DNA of 64,000 nt from Cloeon dipterum (taxonomy: Eukaryota > Arthropoda > Insecta > Ephemeroptera > Baetidae). The position numbers were made by a program, and so were the translations under genes. The stretch is from NCBI RefSeq assembly GCF_949628265.1, contig NC_088786.1:35981681-36045680 (forward strand). Reading direction: 5' to 3'. The notes below the pieces were generated by a model, which worked only from the letters and a program-made list of their open reading frames with translations, was not told the origin of the DNA and searched no databases. Positions 60,201 to 64,000 of the stretch are shown one piece after another. The first letter of the stretch is position 1; every line of letters begins with the position of its first letter.

Positions 60201-61854
60201 AACTAGTTCAGCAGGATTATATTATTGGACAGAATTAAGTCTAGAAATGCGTAAGAAATTAAAATTTAATACATACTGATAATTAAGAGATATTAAATTC
60301 ATACCTTTGCAACATTGGCAGGATAGTTCTTTAATTTTTAACTCTTCCTGTTTGTCTCCTTGGCTGTTCAGATCAAAATCAGCTGGTGGTTCCACTTTTT
60401 CAAAAATACACGGAGAAAAGATGATTGTAGCCCCAGACCAAGCTGCATCAAAGGTTTGCCTGCGGACACTTTGAGTATGAAGCTAAAAATTAAATAAAAA
60501 AACCATTTACCATGGTGGATAGATGGTGACAAAATCAGAGGGCTTCACTTTCACTTCTGAGACTTGCTCTTCATCACAGATGATGAAAATTTGTTTCAAA
60601 TTGTGAGTGAATGTGCCAGACACAACAGCACTTGAGCCAATGTTACTGACGCTCGAGATTTGAAGAGTTAATCCTTTTGTTAGTTTCTCTCCTTTCTGTT
60701 TTAAATGGAGCAAAATTCGGCGCGAGGAGCGCTGCTGGTTTTTTACTCTTTGTAATTTCTCCATCAGCCCGTTTCTGGAGGAAAAGAAAAAAAGTGAGGA
60801 TCAATTTTAATAAATTCGTGGTTCAATTTACCTTTTTGGCTTTCTCTTTTTCTTTGCAGAATCTAAAGGTGGGACCGAACCGGTCAAATCTTTCCCTGAT
60901 GAATCCGAGTGGAGATTTTGCGACGCTGTGAGAGTTTCCGACACTGACGACGCACTTTGAATTTGCTGTGGAAATGACTGTTTAGTTTGTTAGAGGCTAG
61001 CAAGCAAACGCACTCACCAATCCAACTGAAATCTTGGTGTCTTGAGACGAGGGACACTCGATCAATTGCTCGCCAGGACACTCTTCGGCTTGGCTAACGT
61101 CCATTATTTCGAAATCCATATTCAACGCCTTCCTCGGCACCACTTTCGGCGATGCAACTGATCTGTTTCTGATGTCTGGAGATTTTGTTGGACTCTCTAC
61201 TAGCATGACGGATTGACTTTCCACGTCGCAGACGAGTGTTTTCCGTCTGTGCAGTCTCTCTGGTCTCCGGTGCGTGGAAATAATTGGGGACGGTGGCTCC
61301 TCGTCGATGATCTGCACTTTGTGTGGGGTAACTGCGTTCAAATTTTCAGAAATGTGTCTCCGTTTTCTTCGTAAAACAGGCGATTTCCTCCTTTTCACTT
61401 CTAAAATCGGACTGGCTGGCCGGTCCTCTGAAAAATAGTCAGTGAATTTTTCTAAACGCATTTGGTGAAACAAAAAATTACCCTGCGATTTGAAGAGGTC
61501 CTCATCATCATCATCCACTTGGCTTTTTCTTGCATTCCGCACCAAAATAGGCGAAAGGGCCCTCTCATCAGTCACAGCACTGTCGCTTTTATTTTCTTGC
61601 TTGACAGCGACTTTTGTGACAGATGGCTTGGACAGCCCGGTGGCCCACGGGTCAACAGTGTCGAAGTCTAGCCGGACAACAATGCTGCCGCTGACGTTGC
61701 TGGCGGCATTGCTCTTGGCACCGCCTGCTTCCTCGTCTGATGAGCTCCAATCTATCAGGTCCTGTTGCGAGCATTGCGGAACTCGCGGTGCCATGACCGG
61801 CGAAGAGCAGAATAGGGGCCTCGATCTTTGCTGAGAGCCGCAGAAATCATTCAT
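57208..61854 (-). CDS. SPIDR: DNA repair-scaffolding protein SPIDR, 13 exons, 896 residues
   Basis: Minus-strand coding exons, in order, are 61482-61854, 61018-61427, 60832-60965, 60511-60774, 60305-60459, 59894-60146, 59648-59833, 59359-59521, 58807-59002, 58576-58755, 57945-58159, 57831-57884 and 57208-57315. All have GT-AG borders and consistent phases (2,691 nt). Vertebrate SPIDR scaffolds RAD51 and BLM in homologous recombination. Family signs are IYPPWQ at about 390-395 with FEKV at 413-416, the late zinc ribbon AWPVC at 784-788 with Cys pairs 788/791 and 806/809, and VLGQEIG at 868-874 followed by a final strand ending LCQVPF just before the stop. The length is near the roughly 915 residues of the human protein. 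Residues 1-300 look disordered, with an acidic DWSSSDEE cluster, four SPI[LI]/SPVL motifs and a KKKRKPK nuclear-localisation-like patch at 299-305. The donor after 57831 (GTTAGC) is weak. Two introns hold hAT elements. The N-terminus is uncertain. Confidence 0.85.
58237..58555 (+). mobile_element. hAT-like MITE in a SPIDR intron, perfect target duplication
   Basis: CAGGGATGCA... to ...TGCAACCCTG (319 bp), flanked by an identical AATGATAC on both sides (58229-58236 and 58556-58563). It lies in the intron between SPIDR exons 58576-58755 and 57945-58159 and makes up most of it. The perfect duplication indicates real transposition. Confidence 0.93.
59026..59320 (-). mobile_element. hAT-like MITE, truncated, in another SPIDR intron
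   Basis: The reverse complement of the family body (ACCAATTTCTTGCGC, AAAATCTAAAATTTGCGGTCG, TTTTTCAAGTCGAGGTTATG, AATTGAAAAAACGC), with both CAGGG termini eroded. It lies between exons 59359-59521 and 58807-59002 and ends about 20 nt before the acceptor of the latter. Confidence 0.85.
61428..61481 (-). other. 54-nt SPIDR intron that keeps the frame if retained
   Basis: Minus-strand donor GTAATT and acceptor TTTTTCAG. The stretch is 54 nt long with no in-frame stop, so retention would insert 18 residues. I treat it as an intron because its length and borders match the other small introns and because splicing joins KSQ to EDRPASP cleanly. Confidence 0.55.
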
Positions 61855-62397
61855 GAAGCGTTGCCACTTCTGAAATAAAAGTTTAATTATGTATGTACAA
61901 TTTTAATACAATAATTCTTAGGTTTGTCTGTGTATGGATTGTCTTCTACTTCATTTATGAACAGTAATTTCCATATTAAATTATGCTTAAATGTATTGGC
62001 AAAGTTTGGTATGTATATTACCTTCATTTCGATCCTTCACGTCTCTTCAACTGTGCAAAACCAATTTTTCTGTAATTTGTGCGAAACAGCTGCTGTGACC
62101 GCACTGACCAAGTAGGATTAGATGCATATTTTTACAAATAATCTGTCGCCTTATTGATGCATTTTAGCATTCTGTCTGTTTCATAACGATCTCCTCGTTT
62201 GCTCAAAAGCCATTTAAAATAAATTGCAAAAGTCAAAAGCTTATTTTTGCGATTTTTGCTAGCATACATACATGAGCAGACGTGGGTTTGTTTGTTTACA
62301 AAGTTTGTGAAGTGGAAGGGGCTAAATTCTTGCGATGCGCGGGAAGCGGGAAGCGGGCAATGAAACTCCATGAAAGTCGGCTTTTAAAGCAACTTAC

Positions 62398-62480
62398 GTT
62401 CACGTAGTTGTCCAAAGAAACACGAGGTGGCAGTTGAACGCACAACGTGGATCGCACGTGGGAACTAGTGCGCGCCCAGC
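62398..62480 (-). promoter_or_regulatory. Probable SPIDR 5' untranslated exon and promoter edge
   Basis: On the minus strand the sequence ending TACGTGAAC meets a consensus donor GTAAGTTG (62391-62397). The acceptor TTTATTTCAG lies at 61870-61872, just before the start exon (61482-61869). The joined frame reads LDNYVNKWQRFMNDF and is open back to a TGA with no ATG, so either translation starts at the ATG at 61852-61854 or an upstream start is missed. The 5' limit of the exon is not defined. Confidence 0.5.
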
Positions 62481-62498
62481 GAGCAGAGGGGTAACCGC

Positions 62499-63225
62499 GG
62501 TCACTTTTCGGTCACCCAACAAAAGTTGAACAAAGTGTGGTTTTGCATATTAGGCATGATCCTAATTCATGTTTCATTGGAATTTTTTTGAAATTTTGCT
62601 TGTATCATGCAAATTTTGAGTGCCCAGTCTTGGGCACCCAATGGGCACCTTTTGGATACCCAGCGCGGGCAGGGGGTCACTTGCGGTCACCTAACAAAAT
62701 TAAAACTAAGGGGGATTTTGCATTTCTGGCATGATCTTGAATCATGTTTCATTAAATTTTTGTCGAAATTTTGCTTGGATCACCGAAATTGCCAGTGCCC
62801 AGTCTTTGGCACCCATCGGGCACCTTTCGGATACTCGGAGCGGGCAGGCGGTTAACTATGGTCACTTGCGGTCACCTAACAAAATTAAAGTTATGGATGG
62901 TTTTGCATTTCAGGCATGACCTTCAATCATTTTTTGCTGGAATTTTTTGAAATTTTGCTTAGATCATGTCGAATTGCCAGTGCCCGGTCTTGGGCACTCA
63001 ATGGGCACCTTTCGGGTAGCCGTAGCAGGCAGGGGGCTAACCATGGTCACTTGCGGTCACTTAAAAAAAGTTGAACAAAAGGTGGTTTTCTATTTCAGGC
63101 ATGACCCAAAATCAAGTTTCAATGAAAAATTTTGGAAATTTGGCTCGGATCATCTCAAAATGCCAGTGCCCTATCGTGGGCACCCAAAGGGCAACTTTTG
63201 AGTAGCTCTGATGGGTTAATTGCGG
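62499..63225. repeat. Tandem array, four units of about 176-185 bp
   Basis: Units begin GGTCACTT at 62499, 62675, 62860 and 63045, giving spacings of 176, 185 and 185 bp. Each unit has GGTCACTTGCGGTCAC (or close), TTTTGCATTTCAGGCATGA, GAAATTTTGCTTGGATCA, TGCCAGTGCCC and GGGCACCCAATGGGCACC. The sequence is diverged between units, so the array is old. It starts within about 100 bp of the SPIDR first exon. Confidence 0.9.
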
Positions 63226-63620
63226 TATGACCGGTTCATGAACTGTTTGGGTTAACTTTTGGGCACAGATAAAAAATGTTATTTAATGAGCGGAAATTAA
63301 TTTTTTTGCATTTTAAAATAACCACCCAATGTGTACCTTTTGGTCACCAAATGGTTAGCCCATGCGCGGGCACCATATTTTTAACTCGTTTTTATTCTAA
63401 AATTTTGTCAGATTTTTTTCAATTCAGGTTTTAATTTATTTATTTAGTAAAATACACAAGTAATTAAAAAATTAGCTATGATAACCAAAAGGGGTTACCC
63501 AATGGTTAACCAATGGGCAACCTCATAACCACAATTAATTAATTATTCCGTGTCACGTTAAAAATTATTTATTAAAAATATATTGAGTTTTAATACCCTT
63601 AGTAGCATTTTAAACTCTTT
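63226..63620. other. Degenerate continuation of the GGGCACC/GGTTAACC sequence
   Basis: The vocabulary of the array (GGTCACC, GGGCACC, AATGGTTAACC, GGGCAACC) continues without a clear period to about 63525, then AT-rich DNA follows. No gene seen. Confidence 0.45.
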
Positions 63621-63749
63621 TAATTTAATCGTTTTGAGCACATTTTACTCAATCAGCTTTCGCGCGCGTTTCTTTGTTACACTCGTCAGGCCGCGCGTGG
63701 CGCCACTGTCGGCAGTAGCATAAGCTGCCGCCGTGCTGGTTATGTGGTT

Positions 63750-63897
63750 ATGTTTGTGTTTGAGAACGAACAACAAACAGGACGGTTGGATTATTGCATC
63801 ATAATTTTCGTCAGAGATTTTCGACGTGTTTTTGGACGTGTTTCGAGAAATCAACTTAATCAACGAATCCTTGGACGAATGACGGATGGTTTGCAAG
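63750..63897 (+). other. Candidate first exon of a plus-strand gene leaving the window
   Basis: After a CpG-rich stretch (63655-63735), an ATG at 63750 opens a frame of 49 codons that runs into CAAG followed by the good donor GTAAGG at 63898. A second in-frame ATG at 63880 would give only MTDGLQ before the splice. The peptide, rich in Arg, Val and Asn, is not recognised. It may be coding or a 5' untranslated exon, and the next exon is outside the window. Confidence 0.3.
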
Positions 63898-64000
63898 GTA
63901 AGGGCATATTGAATTTACTTAGATTTTAGCAGGGAGGGCTTACAAAAATACGCGCGCGTAAAACTGATTCTACGTAAACACCAAAATTGTCATTTCAAAT

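Noticed and set aside
1..64000. tRNA, rRNA or telomeric repeats
   Set aside because: No complete tRNA fold with proper A and B boxes, no rRNA-like stretch and no TTAGG array was seen by eye; a covariance-model scan would be decisive.

Overview
This is eukaryotic nuclear DNA, most likely from an arthropod and probably an insect. Both supported genes are split by GT-AG introns, mostly short (about 50-110 nt, several at 50-60). There is no operon structure, and the intergenic DNA is packed with small non-autonomous DNA transposons, microsatellites and CpG-containing unique sequence. The species cannot be fixed from the window.

Layout. About 1-49 kb contains no protein-coding gene that I can support. 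It is either a gene-poor interval or introns and regulatory DNA of a large gene. Within it are four families of short inverted-repeat elements, a 1.1-kb minisatellite of 21-bp units (24.8-25.9 kb), an inverted local duplication (30.5 and 33.0 kb), and two CpG-rich spots that look like promoters or first exons (11.5 kb on the minus strand, 19.4 kb on the plus strand). At 49.1-51.3 kb a plus-strand five-exon gene encodes a 540-residue coiled-coil protein that I do not recognise. At 57.2-62.5 kb a minus-strand gene with 13 coding exons encodes an 896-residue protein that I identify as an arthropod form of SPIDR, the DNA-repair scaffolding protein. A four-unit tandem array of about 185 bp abuts its promoter. 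The last few hundred bases hold a possible first exon of a plus-strand gene that leaves the window.

Transposon families. (1) A foldback element of 324-379 bp has arms that pair over almost their full length and TTAA-like flanks. It occurs in eight full copies and one half copy, one of them in an intron of the coiled-coil gene. Each arm carries an E2F-like word and an NRF1-like word. (2) A hAT-like element with CAGGGTTGCA ends; one copy with a perfect 8-bp target duplication and one truncated copy sit in SPIDR introns. (3) Elements with CAGCGGGGGCC/CACCGGGGGCC ends, also with 8-bp target duplications. (4) A TTAA-flanked element with a 13-bp perfect terminal repeat, in two copies.

The two genes are not obviously functionally linked. 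SPIDR is known in mammals as a homologous-recombination scaffold; the coiled-coil protein has no assignable role. No complete novel system was found. The strongest observations are the SPIDR gene itself, the foldback family carrying cell-cycle-type binding words, and the minisatellite that seems to have replaced one arm of a foldback copy.
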